Assembly: GCF_000786105.1 (NCBI RefSeq)
Contig: NZ_JTEV01000010.1
Location: 124,001-188,000, forward strand
Direction of reading: 5' to 3'
DNA from: Bdellovibrio sp. ArHS
GTDB lineage: Bacteria > Bdellovibrionota > Bdellovibrionia > Bdellovibrionales > Bdellovibrionaceae
DNA length: 64,000 nt
This document shows, in pieces, positions 1 through 8,355 of the stretch; position 1 is the stretch's first letter; every line of letters begins with the position of its first letter. The notes beneath the pieces are model-generated. The model was not told where the DNA came from. It saw only the letters and a program-made list of their open reading frames with translations, and did no database searches. Position numbers and translations under genes: made by a program.

Positions 1-395
1 AAGAACACATGGCTGCACATGCGGTACAAACAGTCGCCGACGGTTTCCCTGGATTGGGTATCGTTGCCGCGGTTCTGGGTATCGTAAAAACCATGGCCCA
101 CTTGACCGAAGGGGTTGAAAAAATCGGTTCCTTGGTTGCCGGCGCCCTGGTTGGAACGATGTTAGGGGTTTTCTGTGCCTACGGTTTGATTGCACCAACA
201 GCATCAAAAATGGGTGCGGATATCGAAGCGGAAGGTCGCTATCTGGCTTGTATTAAAGCAGCCATGATTGCGTTGCAAAGAGGCGCGCCACCGATCGTGT
301 GTGTCGAGTACGCTCGTCGTACGATCATGCCTGAAGAGCGTCCTTCATTTGACGAAGTAGATAAGGCAACAAAAGAGATTAAGAAAGCGGCTTAA
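1..395 (+). CDS. motA: Flagellar motor stator protein MotA, C-terminal part
   Basis: This is the C-terminal half of MotA, the proton-channel stator subunit that couples ion flow to flagellar rotation. The reading frame is open to the left edge, so the true start lies outside the window. The visible part holds the VADGFPGLGIVAAVLGI segment and the AYGLIAP segment. These correspond to the last two MotA membrane helices and contain the two prolines conserved in the family. A charged cytoplasmic tail follows (PEERPSFDEV). motB follows after 97 nt on the same strand, the usual stator operon order. An internal Met at position 9 is not the real start, because the conserved sequence before it is missing. 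Confidence 0.93.
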   Translation, partial: EHMAAHAVQTVADGFPGLGIVAAVLGIVKTMAHLTEGVEKIGSLVAGALVGTMLGVFCAYGLIAPTASKMGADIEAEGRYLACIKAAMIALQRGAPPIVCVEYARRTIMPEERPSFDEVDKATKEIKKAA

Positions 396-492
396 TTAGA
401 GCCGCAAAGGCCAAGCGGGCTTTGTCCCGCACAACCGGACTTGTGATGAAATAAGGACTGAGGAAGGATTCCTCAAGAAAACTGGATAAGAA

Positions 493-1455
493 ATGGCAGA
501 AAAAAAGCAAACCATTGTTATCAAAAAGATCATCGTTTCAGGAGGCGGCCACCACGGCGGTTCCTGGAAGGTGGCTTTGGCCGACTTCATGACGGCCCTT
601 ATGGCATTCTTTCTGGTCATGTGGCTGTTAGGTCAATCCGAAGAAACAAAAAAAGCCGTTTCAGATTATTTCTCGACACCTTCTGTGATTGAGTACAACT
701 TCCAGAACTTCGGCGCAGAAATCACGCTCGAGAAATTATTCCTGGATATCTTGAATGAGCCCTTAAAAGCTTTCCAAAGTTTTATGGAGCCCGCGGACAC
801 AACGCCAAATCTTTTGGATATGGGCTCCACAAAAGTGGTGGCGGCTTACTTGGCTGACCAGATGAATGACGTTGCGAAAAATGTGACGGTCACTCCTGAA
901 GGTTACGACTTTGATATCCCTGACTACATGCTTTTTGAAAGAGGCACGGCCACACCGAACGCAAGTTTCGTGAAAGTCATGGATAAAATCAAAGGCATTA
1001 CAACCGGTCTTAAAGAAGCTGACATCAAGTTGACGTCAGGATTGTTTGTGCAAGCGGTGGCTGATGGCAATGTGATGACTGCAAATAAAGTGGCGGCAGA
1101 AAGATTCGACATCGTTCGCAATAAGATCCTGGCATCCCTGGAAACGAACACGGTGTCCGTGACTGGTGGAATCAGTGTCAAAGAAAAACGGGGAGAGATC
1201 GATCCGGCGAAACTCGTGGGCTTCATCCGAGTGAAGATCGCGCAGAAGGAAATCACTTCGGATGGACGAAAACCGCGAAAACTCGAAACACTGTTTGGTC
1301 CGTCACGTGTGGATATGTCTGTGTATGACAACTTTGTGAATCAGATCAGCAATCGTAAAAAAGAGCAAGAACCGCCGAAAAACTTAAAAGAACAGGTGGA
1401 TCAAGAACTCAACGATGCTGCTGGAATTACAGATCCGTCGACGCCGACAGAATAA
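493..1455 (+). CDS. motB: Flagellar motor stator protein MotB
   Basis: MotB (320 aa) forms the proton channel with MotA and anchors the stator to peptidoglycan. A basic N-terminus leads into one membrane helix, [20 protein letters not shown]. Asp31 in [11 protein letters not shown] matches the essential proton-carrying Asp of the family. The periplasmic part should be an OmpA-like wall-binding domain, but it is divergent. A segment like the N-x-x-A-x-x-R-x-x-x-V signature is visible ([13 protein letters not shown]), while the usual GHTD-type motif is not obvious. The C-terminus is charged and Pro/Glu-rich. The last 29 nt overlap the convergent porin gene. The start fits a weak GGATAAGAA upstream. 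Confidence 0.92.
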   Translation: MAEKKQTIVIKKIIVSGGGHHGGSWKVALADFMTALMAFFLVMWLLGQSEETKKAVSDYFSTPSVIEYNFQNFGAEITLEKLFLDILNEPLKAFQSFMEPADTTPNLLDMGSTKVVAAYLADQMNDVAKNVTVTPEGYDFDIPDYMLFERGTATPNASFVKVMDKIKGITTGLKEADIKLTSGLFVQAVADGNVMTANKVAAERFDIVRNKILASLETNTVSVTGGISVKEKRGEIDPAKLVGFIRVKIAQKEITSDGRKPRKLETLFGPSRVDMSVYDNFVNQISNRKKEQEPPKNLKEQVDQELNDAAGITDPSTPTE

Positions 1456-2107
1456 AAAAGACGTCGCCGGCCCCATTGAATTGGGAGCTTTCGCTGGTTC
1501 CAGTGAGAGCTCCTTCTAAGAAGATCACGCCCCATTTTGTTCCTAACCCAGTGCGCCCGTCGAAGTAAGCATTTATATTGTCGACATTGGGTGTGTTGTA
1601 ACCGATCTCGTTATTCCACTTCCAGCCATTGAAAACATTGGAAACTTTGCCGAACGCAAAGCGCTTCGAGTTTTCATCCGTACCTTCCCAATTGCTAAGG
1701 CTGTCATACATGATGCGATAGTCGAACATGTTCAAACGGACACCAATGATGTTTCCGTTTCGGTCCCCACCATTGTAGTACTGGCTTTGCGCATAACTGA
1801 TGACCAGATTTGTATTGGCGGAAAAAGTGACTTTGATGTCACCTAAAAGTCTGAGATTAAAATGATCATCGCTATTTTCGAAATTAGTGTTGGAGCCCCA
1901 AACACCCAAGCGGAACTGCGAACCAAAATGAAACCAAAATGTTCCCTGAAGGGCTGGCGACTTGTCCGATTGGGACAGGCCGTTTTCCACATAATGGGAA
2001 AGAAGGCTGATATCTCCGGAAAGATCAAAGGTTGGCGAAGTGCCATCGGCGCCTTGTGCCTTCCAGAAGCTCATTAGAATAATTATAAAAGCAATGTATC
2101 TTCGCAT
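1427..2107 (-). CDS. Putative TorF-family outer-membrane porin
   Basis: A secreted protein of about 226 aa with an N-terminal signal peptide ([19 protein letters not shown]) and a body of alternating hydrophobic/polar, aromatic-rich strands typical of a small beta-barrel. The phrases [20 protein letters not shown] and NNEIGYNTP resemble the Gcw_chp/TorF family of putative porins, whose function is poorly known. The family call comes from recalled motifs. An in-frame GTG lies 12 nt upstream, but the ATG at 2107 directly precedes the signal peptide and is preferred. The gene is convergent with motB and their 3' ends overlap by 29 nt. No transport substrate can be assigned. Confidence 0.7.
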   Translation of the reverse strand: MRRYIAFIIILMSFWKAQGADGTSPTFDLSGDISLLSHYVENGLSQSDKSPALQGTFWFHFGSQFRLGVWGSNTNFENSDDHFNLRLLGDIKVTFSANTNLVISYAQSQYYNGGDRNGNIIGVRLNMFDYRIMYDSLSNWEGTDENSKRFAFGKVSNVFNGWKWNNEIGYNTPNVDNINAYFDGRTGLGTKWGVIFLEGALTGTSESSQFNGAGDVFFILSASTDL

Positions 2108-2216
2108 AGATAGTCCCACTCATTCTGAACTAAATAAGTGCGAAAAACAAAGACTTCACCAAAGTGGATTTGGGGGACTGGACTTTTGGCTCTGGTCGCT
2201 CAGGCAAAAAGGTGTT

Positions 2217-3050
2217 ATGGTGCCGGTTCTTATGAATTTAAATTTGCCTTTGCATGATTACACCTTTGTCGCTTTTGATACTGAAACTAGTGGAGCTTAT
2301 CCCGTGGGGCACGACATCGTCGAGTTTGGCGCCATCAAATGGTTTCAAGGCGAAGAGGTTGGCCGCCTGCAGTTTCTTTTGAAGCCACGCGAACCCATGA
2401 CCGATTTCATCATCGGTATTCACGGAATCACCAACGAAATGGTGCAGGATGCCCCCGCGATGGCTGATAAAATTCATGAGATCCATTCTTTCATCAAAGG
2501 GTCGGTAGTGATGGCACATCATGCTCCTTTTGATATGGGTTTTTTGGCGGCGGAGTTTGAAAAGTATCATCTGTCACTGCCGCCTGAGCCGGCTTTGTGC
2601 ACCAGTCTTCTTTCGCGTAAATGGATTCACGGTGTAGAAAATCACAAGCTGCAAACTTTGGTGAAGCATTTGACCATTGATGGGGGCCAGGCCCATCGCG
2701 CTTATGACGATGCAAAATCATGTTTGTATGTTGCGCTGGCCTGTTTTCAGAAAATGGATCCGAACGTAACATTGACTGATGCTATAAAAAGTCAGGGAAA
2801 AAATCTTTGGTGGCGCGATTATTCTTTGGCCGCCTTGAATGAATCCAAGTTCGTGCTGCTCAAACAGGCAATTCTGGCGAAACAAGACGTGGACATGGTA
2901 TATATGGGGGGCTCGGCAAAAGGGGAAGTGCGTCGGGTCACGCCTATCGGAATAGTCCGAAATCCTGACGGAGATTATCTTCAGGCTTTTTGTCACAAAG
3001 AAAAAACGCCCAAGCGTTACTATTTAAACCGCATCGCCGATGTTGGGTAA
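2217..3050 (+). CDS. DEDDh 3'-5' exonuclease with WYL-like C-terminal segment
   Basis: A 277-aa protein of the DnaQ/RNase T exonuclease fold. The DEDDh motifs are visible: FDTETSG gives Asp21 and Glu23, HHAPFDMGF gives Asp106, and HRAYDDA gives the His160/Asp165 pair. The family removes nucleotides from 3' ends of DNA or RNA. About 100 further residues follow. The last 60 or so (VDMVYMGG, EVRRVTPIGIV, YYLNRIADVG) resemble the strand pattern of a WYL ligand-binding domain. It is not clearly the polymerase III epsilon subunit, since that tail is unusual. The frame is open further upstream, but ATG 2217 with AAAAAGG just before it is the first start that fits the conserved fold. Confidence 0.82.
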   Translation: MVPVLMNLNLPLHDYTFVAFDTETSGAYPVGHDIVEFGAIKWFQGEEVGRLQFLLKPREPMTDFIIGIHGITNEMVQDAPAMADKIHEIHSFIKGSVVMAHHAPFDMGFLAAEFEKYHLSLPPEPALCTSLLSRKWIHGVENHKLQTLVKHLTIDGGQAHRAYDDAKSCLYVALACFQKMDPNVTLTDAIKSQGKNLWWRDYSLAALNESKFVLLKQAILAKQDVDMVYMGGSAKGEVRRVTPIGIVRNPDGDYLQAFCHKEKTPKRYYLNRIADVG

Positions 3051-3262
3051 ATTCATTCATTCCTTCTCATTTTTTCAGATCAATAGGCCTTCGTATAGTT
3101 GTGTACGCTGACCCCCCTCTTAGAAAACGTTTTTTTTGAAGAAACCTCTTCAGCAATACTAATTTCGGTGAATCCAGCCGATATTATAATGTAGGTGAAG
3201 TCTCACTATCGTGGAATTCTAGGTGCGAGAGAATTTCATCTGAGGTTAAACTTGGGGGGATT

Positions 3263-5317
3263 ATGGATATATCCAGAATATCTGGAACCAAAGGATTTTC
3301 TGTCGTAGAGACTCTGGTAGCGATAGGTGTCCTGGCCGTCTTACTGGGTTTGACGGCTGTGGGACTATCATCTAAATGGCAAGGACTTCGGATTGTTTCA
3401 GATCAAGAAAGCTGTGCTGAGAATTTACGTGCGGTGGCCTCGAAGATAAAGGGACTAGGTGTGAATTTAGACTCGACGCCGGTGGGTCTGCAGGATCTGT
3501 CCAATGTACGATGGGTTGAGAATCTACCTTCAGAACAATCAGATGCTTCGACGGGAGGGGGCCTCATTTCAGTCGCTGATAGATGGGGCGCGATTCAAGG
3601 AAAGAGTTTACTTAGTCAGACTCCAAAGACCACGGTTTCAAGATTGCCCTATTTATATAATGGAACGAATCAGATATTAGCCTCTGTGTTTAATTCCTCG
3701 CCTGAAGTTTGCACTCAAGGAGTGGATCTTTATTCCGTATTTCAGCACGATAAGATTTCGGACCTTGAAAAGGGACAGATCACAATCAAGATTCAGCCTT
3801 ATCTTGCGTCATCCGGAGAGGTCATTTCCTGTAAAAATATCGTGCGCCCCCTTTACAGCAGACCATTGTCACGAAACGAACCCGCAGCAATGGTGCAGGA
3901 TCGAGTTGCAACGTTTGGGGAAAATATCTGGGATATCGGATGGAATGTGGAATTAAAAGGAACTTCCGGGAACGCGAAGGGCGCCGGAGTCGCCTGTTCT
4001 TTGTCTTTGAACTTTATGCCTCAAGTTGATTCCGATGAGCCTGTCGAACCAGAGTTTAAAAATATCGTTAATGAATCTAAGGCCACCGCAAAAGTTTGCG
4101 AGTTTCCGACACATAAATTTTCATTTGAAGTCGGCTATTTTTCAAAAAAGAGAGGTCCCGGAGACGGAATGTTGTGCCGAAGCCTGTCTTCGACTTTTTT
4201 GCCTCAAGGGAAAGAGATTTGTCCGGGAGCCCCCATCATACCAGAGTTCCAAGAGTCGAACCTGTGGGTGCCTTGTGATAAACTATCAATTTGTGGGCGC
4301 TCTCCTTCAAGGGTTGTTTCAACGGCCGACCAGAACTCTGCGGAGTTTCTCAAAATCGAATACGAAAATATTCCTTGGAGCTGCCAGATAAACCTTGAAG
4401 CCCTGAGTGTCGATGGAGCTGGGAATCTTTCGAAAAAATCCTTTCTATCGGAGGTCATTCGAGTCCCTGCCTGTGCTTATTGTGCGAGTACTCGCAAGGA
4501 CCAATGTTTAGATTGTCCGGCAGATACCGCCTGCGGTCAGCGAGTGGTGAAGGCCGATAGCGAAGTTTATACGTCTGAACGACTGTGTGTGCACAAGGCC
4601 AGAAAGTGCACCCAAGAGGTCTGGGCCCGTGCGACCGTGGTGACCTGGTTGCCCTATAGGGTCGTCGGTGATGACCCTAACTGTTGTATAGAAGCCGGGG
4701 TTTACAATGAAAAGCCTTCTTGCCAATTTTTCCCCAACCCTGGGAATCAACCTCCTTATAGAGATGTTCGTACACATGGGTATCCCGCGGGTCTCGGTTC
4801 CGGGGATGGGTGTGGAGGCTATGCTTGTTGGATTGGGTGGCACAACATATTCCAGTGCTTTGCCATAAACTCCTTTAGTGCTACGGCCGAGTGGACTTTT
4901 AATGGGAAGGCCCCTCCGGGAGTTACATTCGTGACGAAAGTTGCTCCGATGGCGTCCTTTGCGCCTGATTGCGATGAGATGGTAGATCGAAGTCAAGTGG
5001 TGCCGCCACCTTCACCAGTACCATCACCAAAATCAAATGAGGCCGATGAAGAACAGGTTTTAGAAGTCACCATGGTAGCTCCCGAAAAAGTTTCGACTAA
5101 GGGTGCTTCCGTGAGAATTCTTGGAAAAGGTTTCGGTAGCCAAACTCAAGTTTTTATTGGTGGAGCTCTTTGCGGAGACGTGGCCGTACTGTCGTCTGCG
5201 GAAATGACTTGCTTCGCGCCGCCAAGGGCTGCTGCTGGGAATGTTCGGGTTATGGTCTCTAACGGAACTGGAATCCAAAAAGAGTGGAGTGGAACGTTGG
5301 TCTATGAAGAGAAGTAA
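3263..5317 (+). CDS. Large pseudopilin with Cys-rich ectodomain and C-terminal IPT/TIG-like domain
   Basis: A 684-aa protein starting with a type IV prepilin signal. KGFSVVETLVAIGVLAVLLG has the Gly-Phe cleavage site (Gly11/Phe12), Glu at mature position 5 (Glu16) and a long hydrophobic helix. Pilins are usually 150-200 aa, so this is several times the normal size. The ectodomain has many Cys, including a cluster near residue 400 (CAYCASTRKDQCLDCPADT), suggesting a disulfide-stabilised surface protein. A Pro-rich linker (PPPSPVPSPK) leads to about 85 residues with the pattern of an IPT/TIG immunoglobulin-like fold (GASVRILGKGFGSQTQVFIG). A strong GGGGGG Shine-Dalgarno stretch precedes the ATG. 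It is first in a tightly overlapping three-gene operon. A role in adhesion or as a pilus/T2SS tip component is inference. Confidence 0.82.
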   Translation: MDISRISGTKGFSVVETLVAIGVLAVLLGLTAVGLSSKWQGLRIVSDQESCAENLRAVASKIKGLGVNLDSTPVGLQDLSNVRWVENLPSEQSDASTGGGLISVADRWGAIQGKSLLSQTPKTTVSRLPYLYNGTNQILASVFNSSPEVCTQGVDLYSVFQHDKISDLEKGQITIKIQPYLASSGEVISCKNIVRPLYSRPLSRNEPAAMVQDRVATFGENIWDIGWNVELKGTSGNAKGAGVACSLSLNFMPQVDSDEPVEPEFKNIVNESKATAKVCEFPTHKFSFEVGYFSKKRGPGDGMLCRSLSSTFLPQGKEICPGAPIIPEFQESNLWVPCDKLSICGRSPSRVVSTADQNSAEFLKIEYENIPWSCQINLEALSVDGAGNLSKKSFLSEVIRVPACAYCASTRKDQCLDCPADTACGQRVVKADSEVYTSERLCVHKARKCTQEVWARATVVTWLPYRVVGDDPNCCIEAGVYNEKPSCQFFPNPGNQPPYRDVRTHGYPAGLGSGDGCGGYACWIGWHNIFQCFAINSFSATAEWTFNGKAPPGVTFVTKVAPMASFAPDCDEMVDRSQVVPPPSPVPSPKSNEADEEQVLEVTMVAPEKVSTKGASVRILGKGFGSQTQVFIGGALCGDVAVLSSAEMTCFAPPRAAAGNVRVMVSNGTGIQKEWSGTLVYEEK

Positions 5318-6026
5318 GGGATTCACAGTGATTGAAGTCCTGGTGGCAACAGGTTTGGCAGGAGTGGCAATAGGCGCATCCCTGTACTATCTAAAATTTG
5401 TGAAGGAAAACTATGTTGCGGTAGTAGGAGCGATCAGCCACGAAGAAGAGTTGATGAAGATGTTGTACTTTTCCAGATCGTACCTCAGTCAGGCTATTAA
5501 TCTGAAAACTACGACAAACAATATAGATAGCTATAAATCCGATGGACAACAGGGGTTGTTAAGATTGGGAAGTTTTGGCCAAGCGGGTGATGGCAGCGTA
5601 CACACCCTGGGGCTTTTCAAACAAGAACACGCGACTAGGAATAAGAGCTCTTATAAGGTGACAGGGATGTTCTTCAAAGAGCCGACGGAAAATACTCCAG
5701 GGATGATTTTCTTTGATACGGGCGGAGAGCCCCGGCCCTCGCATAAAGCAATTTCTTTTAGTGGGTTGTTGTCCATGGCGGTGAGTGAGCCGCAGATCAC
5801 GGCAGAAGGGAACGTCCATTCTGTACAGATCGAAATAAAAACAAGACGTTTTTTTTCTGGGCAGAGTTGGTGTCTGCATAAATGCGAAGAGCGTAGATAC
5901 CGGGATATTGGAAGAAAGACGCGAATTTTCTTTAGGAATAATGTCATTCGCGACAGCGCCAAGGGCGTTTTCGCAGATCGTGCTTTTGGGAAGATATATT
6001 TTTTTAGATCGGAAATCTTGAAATGA
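5304..6026 (+). CDS. Type IV pseudopilin (prepilin-type N-terminus), 240 aa
   Basis: The N-terminus MKRSKGFTVIEVLVATGLAG is a textbook class-III prepilin signal: short basic leader, Gly-Phe cleavage site, Glu5 and hydrophobic helix. The rest is a soluble domain that I do not recognise beyond minor-pilin character, with a Cys pair near the end (WCLHKCEERR). ATG 5304 lies directly before the leader and overlaps the preceding pseudopilin gene by 14 nt, so translational coupling is likely. The frame also runs upstream to an earlier Met, but that would bury the leader. The protein would be inserted in the inner membrane and cut by PilD-type prepilin peptidase before assembly. Confidence 0.83.
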   Translation: MKRSKGFTVIEVLVATGLAGVAIGASLYYLKFVKENYVAVVGAISHEEELMKMLYFSRSYLSQAINLKTTTNNIDSYKSDGQQGLLRLGSFGQAGDGSVHTLGLFKQEHATRNKSSYKVTGMFFKEPTENTPGMIFFDTGGEPRPSHKAISFSGLLSMAVSEPQITAEGNVHSVQIEIKTRRFFSGQSWCLHKCEERRYRDIGRKTRIFFRNNVIRDSAKGVFADRAFGKIYFFRSEILK

Positions 6027-7282
6027 ATAAGGCCGGTTTTTCGCTATTGGGATTTGCACTGATTTTTGCCGTGATTTCGTCTGTTATCATGTTCGAGATC
6101 ACCAGGAATTTTGATTCGCTTTTGAAGACGAAAATGATTTATCGAAGAGCTTATTTGGCACAAAGTGCTTCAGAAGATATCGCCCAGAAGATTAAGCGCG
6201 CGTACGATCTTGGGGTCATGGTGAAGAATAAAGGAAGTCAGTGCTCTACCTATGGCAATCTTTATCCGCTGCGCGTAGGAAATCTTGATTTCTGTTTTCC
6301 AGAGGGTGATGAATTGTGCGGCATCGATGGCATTTACTGTTTGAAGACCTCTTCGATTCGCAGGGCGGTCTTTACGGCCTTCAGGGAGCGAAACTCAAAA
6401 TTTAAGATGATGGCGCAAGCTCTTCTTGGCGTCGATGTTCGGGCTTCTCAAGAAAGTGTTTATTGGCCAGAGGACCCCCGTTCAGCTCATATAAGTAATG
6501 CAATGGTTTTGGACGACTGCGAAGACGGCTCATGCTATTCTTGTGGTAAGGATCTAGTGTGCGTCTCCTACGAAGTCTGCTTGAAAAGCGGGCTTACCTG
6601 CGCAAGTGTCATCGAACAAGTTGTCGGTTTTCCGGAAAAGACTCCAAGTTCCTGCAAGGACTTGGTGGAAATGGGTTTTACCGCTGATGGGAACTATACT
6701 ATCATTTTGCCTGATCGCGGGCCGACCGAAGTGTATTGTAAGATGAATCCATCGGATGAATGTGGAGCTGGCTGGATGTTGGTTTATTCACAAAATGGTG
6801 CGACCATTCTTCCGGATGATTCAACGCCCACTGCGGGAGCCAATTATCCCAAAAACCCCGAGGAACGAACCACGGGACGAATCCTGCCTTCAGTGGATTG
6901 GAATGATGACATGATCGCATGTTCTCCAGATGGAGGAGCGACTGTTCATAGACTTTGTTTTAAGAAAGATAACATTGTGTGGGATACCGTGAGAACGGAG
7001 TCTTCGACGTGCACCTATGGACTGAAGCCTATCGAGGGCAGTGGTGGTGCCGGAGGACAAGCCAATATCAGTTATGTCGAGAAATCGAAAGGAACGAGTG
7101 GTGGGCCTCCTTGTGGCAACACGTGTGACTTCGAAAAGAGATTTCGTTTTGACGGAAAAACTCCAGGCGGTCTTCCCGTGACCATAGGAGTATCGGCTTC
7201 ATCTTGTGGGACAGAGGAGCCTGTGTGTGGGAATGTTCAAGGGGCTAACGCAAATATGAAGTTTTGGTATTATGTGCGTTAG
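6023..7282 (+). CDS. GspK/PilX-like minor pseudopilin with fibrinogen-like segment
   Basis: A 419-aa protein whose start overlaps the previous stop (ATGA). The N-terminus MNKAGFSLLGFALIFAVISS looks like a prepilin leader (cleavage after Gly5) but has Gly rather than Glu at mature position 5. Lack of Glu5 is a known trait of the tip pseudopilin GspK. From about residue 211 the sequence CKDLVEMG, DGNYTIILPDRGP, EVYCKMN and CGAGWMLV matches the start of fibrinogen-related domains (the YC-x-GGGW pattern). At least 16 Cys are present. A terminator follows. Display of a lectin-like domain at the tip of a pilus-like fibre, perhaps for prey contact, is inference. The domain call needs a profile search. 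Confidence 0.8.
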   Translation: MNKAGFSLLGFALIFAVISSVIMFEITRNFDSLLKTKMIYRRAYLAQSASEDIAQKIKRAYDLGVMVKNKGSQCSTYGNLYPLRVGNLDFCFPEGDELCGIDGIYCLKTSSIRRAVFTAFRERNSKFKMMAQALLGVDVRASQESVYWPEDPRSAHISNAMVLDDCEDGSCYSCGKDLVCVSYEVCLKSGLTCASVIEQVVGFPEKTPSSCKDLVEMGFTADGNYTIILPDRGPTEVYCKMNPSDECGAGWMLVYSQNGATILPDDSTPTAGANYPKNPEERTTGRILPSVDWNDDMIACSPDGGATVHRLCFKKDNIVWDTVRTESSTCTYGLKPIEGSGGAGGQANISYVEKSKGTSGGPPCGNTCDFEKRFRFDGKTPGGLPVTIGVSASSCGTEEPVCGNVQGANANMKFWYYVR

Positions 7283-7307
7283 CGCACGGTTCGCGAAAGG
7301 CTTTCAA

Positions 7308-7340
7308 GGGAATTTCGGAAAAATTCCCATTTTTAATTTT
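7308..7340 (+). terminator. Intrinsic terminator of the pseudopilin operon
   Basis: GGGAATTT and AAATTCCC form an 8-bp perfect stem with a five-base loop, followed by ATTTTTAATTTT. It sits 25 nt after the last pseudopilin stop and runs into the 3' end of the convergent lspA gene. Confidence 0.75.
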
Positions 7341-8265
7341 CATCGTCTTTGTATTCGATCACGTTGACAGTGCGCTCTTTTTTAATTTGATTTAAGCGCT
7401 CGTTGACTTGTTCGGCCAGCTCTTCGAGATGTTTAAATTCGTCTCCCGCTCGTAATTTCAGTGGAGTGGAGGTTCCTTCCAAAGAAGTCTTCAGGAAGCG
7501 TTCGAAGGCGTAAAGTGGTCCGGCAATACGATGAGAAATCAAACGTCCCACCGCAAACAAGATGGCGCAAAAGGCAATGCAGATAATAATGAAGGTGATC
7601 ACATAAGGGACCAGGAATTTATTGAGAAGAAAAGCGTTGTTTCCTACCAGTTCCTGGATGGTGACACGCATATAAGTGTACGAAAAAACCAGACAGATCA
7701 AGGTCAGACTTAAACCCACCGCCATCAAAATAAAACAATATTTCAACTGGAAAGGCATGTTGACCCAGTACTGCTTGCGCACGTTGTTTTCCGGCCAAAG
7801 CAGCTCACCTTCGCGAATGATTGCATAGACGATCAAGGCATAGCCCAGCCATTGCAAAGCATCGGCTAAATTGAAGGCAGGGCTTGAAAGTGAAGGTGTG
7901 CCGACGACAATGAAGTCCACGACATAACCCCATATGATTCTGTCAGTGACGTTGCCAATAATGCCGCCGATCAAAATAGAGAGACCGCTTCGCAGCGTAA
8001 GTGACTTGATGGGCAAAAGGTATTGAATCAAAGCATATGTACAAAGAAGGAAGGCACCGCCCGTAGACAATGACACGATTCTAAGCACAGAGGGCAAATC
8101 CGAGAACAAACCGAGCATAGCGCCATGATTATGGTGCAAAACAAAATGAATCGGACCAAAGGATTTTAGCTGCGTGATGCCTGTAGCCCAAACTTTCGTA
8201 ACGCGGTCGATGAGCCAAGTTGCCAGAAGGGGAAGAATCACTATAAGCCATTCACGTTTTTTCAT
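7333..8265 (-). CDS. lspA: Lipoprotein signal peptidase (LspA) fused to a membrane/HAMP-like tail
   Basis: The first 155 residues or so are LspA, the inner-membrane aspartyl protease that removes signal peptides from diacylated prolipoproteins. The catalytic pair is visible: Asp108 in GNVTDRIIWGYVVDF and Asp135 in FNLADA. The N-terminal DRVTK box is also present. Ordinary LspA ends at 160-170 aa, but this protein has 310. The extra part has two more predicted membrane helices (about 173-195 and 213-235). It continues into HRIAGPLYAFERFL and GDEFKHLEELAEQVNERL, which look like a HAMP linker, and then a charged tail. HAMP domains normally relay signals in sensor proteins, so the fusion is odd. 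It diverges from the PBP4-type gene. Confidence 0.88.
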   Translation of the reverse strand: MKKREWLIVILPLLATWLIDRVTKVWATGITQLKSFGPIHFVLHHNHGAMLGLFSDLPSVLRIVSLSTGGAFLLCTYALIQYLLPIKSLTLRSGLSILIGGIIGNVTDRIIWGYVVDFIVVGTPSLSSPAFNLADALQWLGYALIVYAIIREGELLWPENNVRKQYWVNMPFQLKYCFILMAVGLSLTLICLVFSYTYMRVTIQELVGNNAFLLNKFLVPYVITFIIICIAFCAILFAVGRLISHRIAGPLYAFERFLKTSLEGTSTPLKLRAGDEFKHLEELAEQVNERLNQIKKERTVNVIEYKDDEN

Positions 8266-8343
8266 GCACTTCAGTCTAACAATTCACGCCAGTTCTTGCG
8301 AAGAAAAACTTCAGCCTTTACTATACCTAGACGGGTACGACCG

Positions 8344-8350
8344 AGGGAGC
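8344..8350 (+). promoter_or_regulatory. Ribosome-binding site selecting a TTG start for the PBP4-type gene
   Basis: GAGGGAG lies five nt before TTG 8356, which opens the signal peptide. The in-frame ATG 60 nt upstream would add a 20-residue Arg-rich stretch before the signal peptide and has no such site, so TTG is preferred. Confidence 0.6.
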
Positions 8351-8355
8351 TGGAC

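Noticed and set aside
3051-3262. Riboswitch (cyclic di-GMP type) before the pseudopilin operon
   Set aside because: The region has a short AATTCT/AGAATT dyad and a GGGGGG ribosome site, but none of the conserved GEMM core bases were found.
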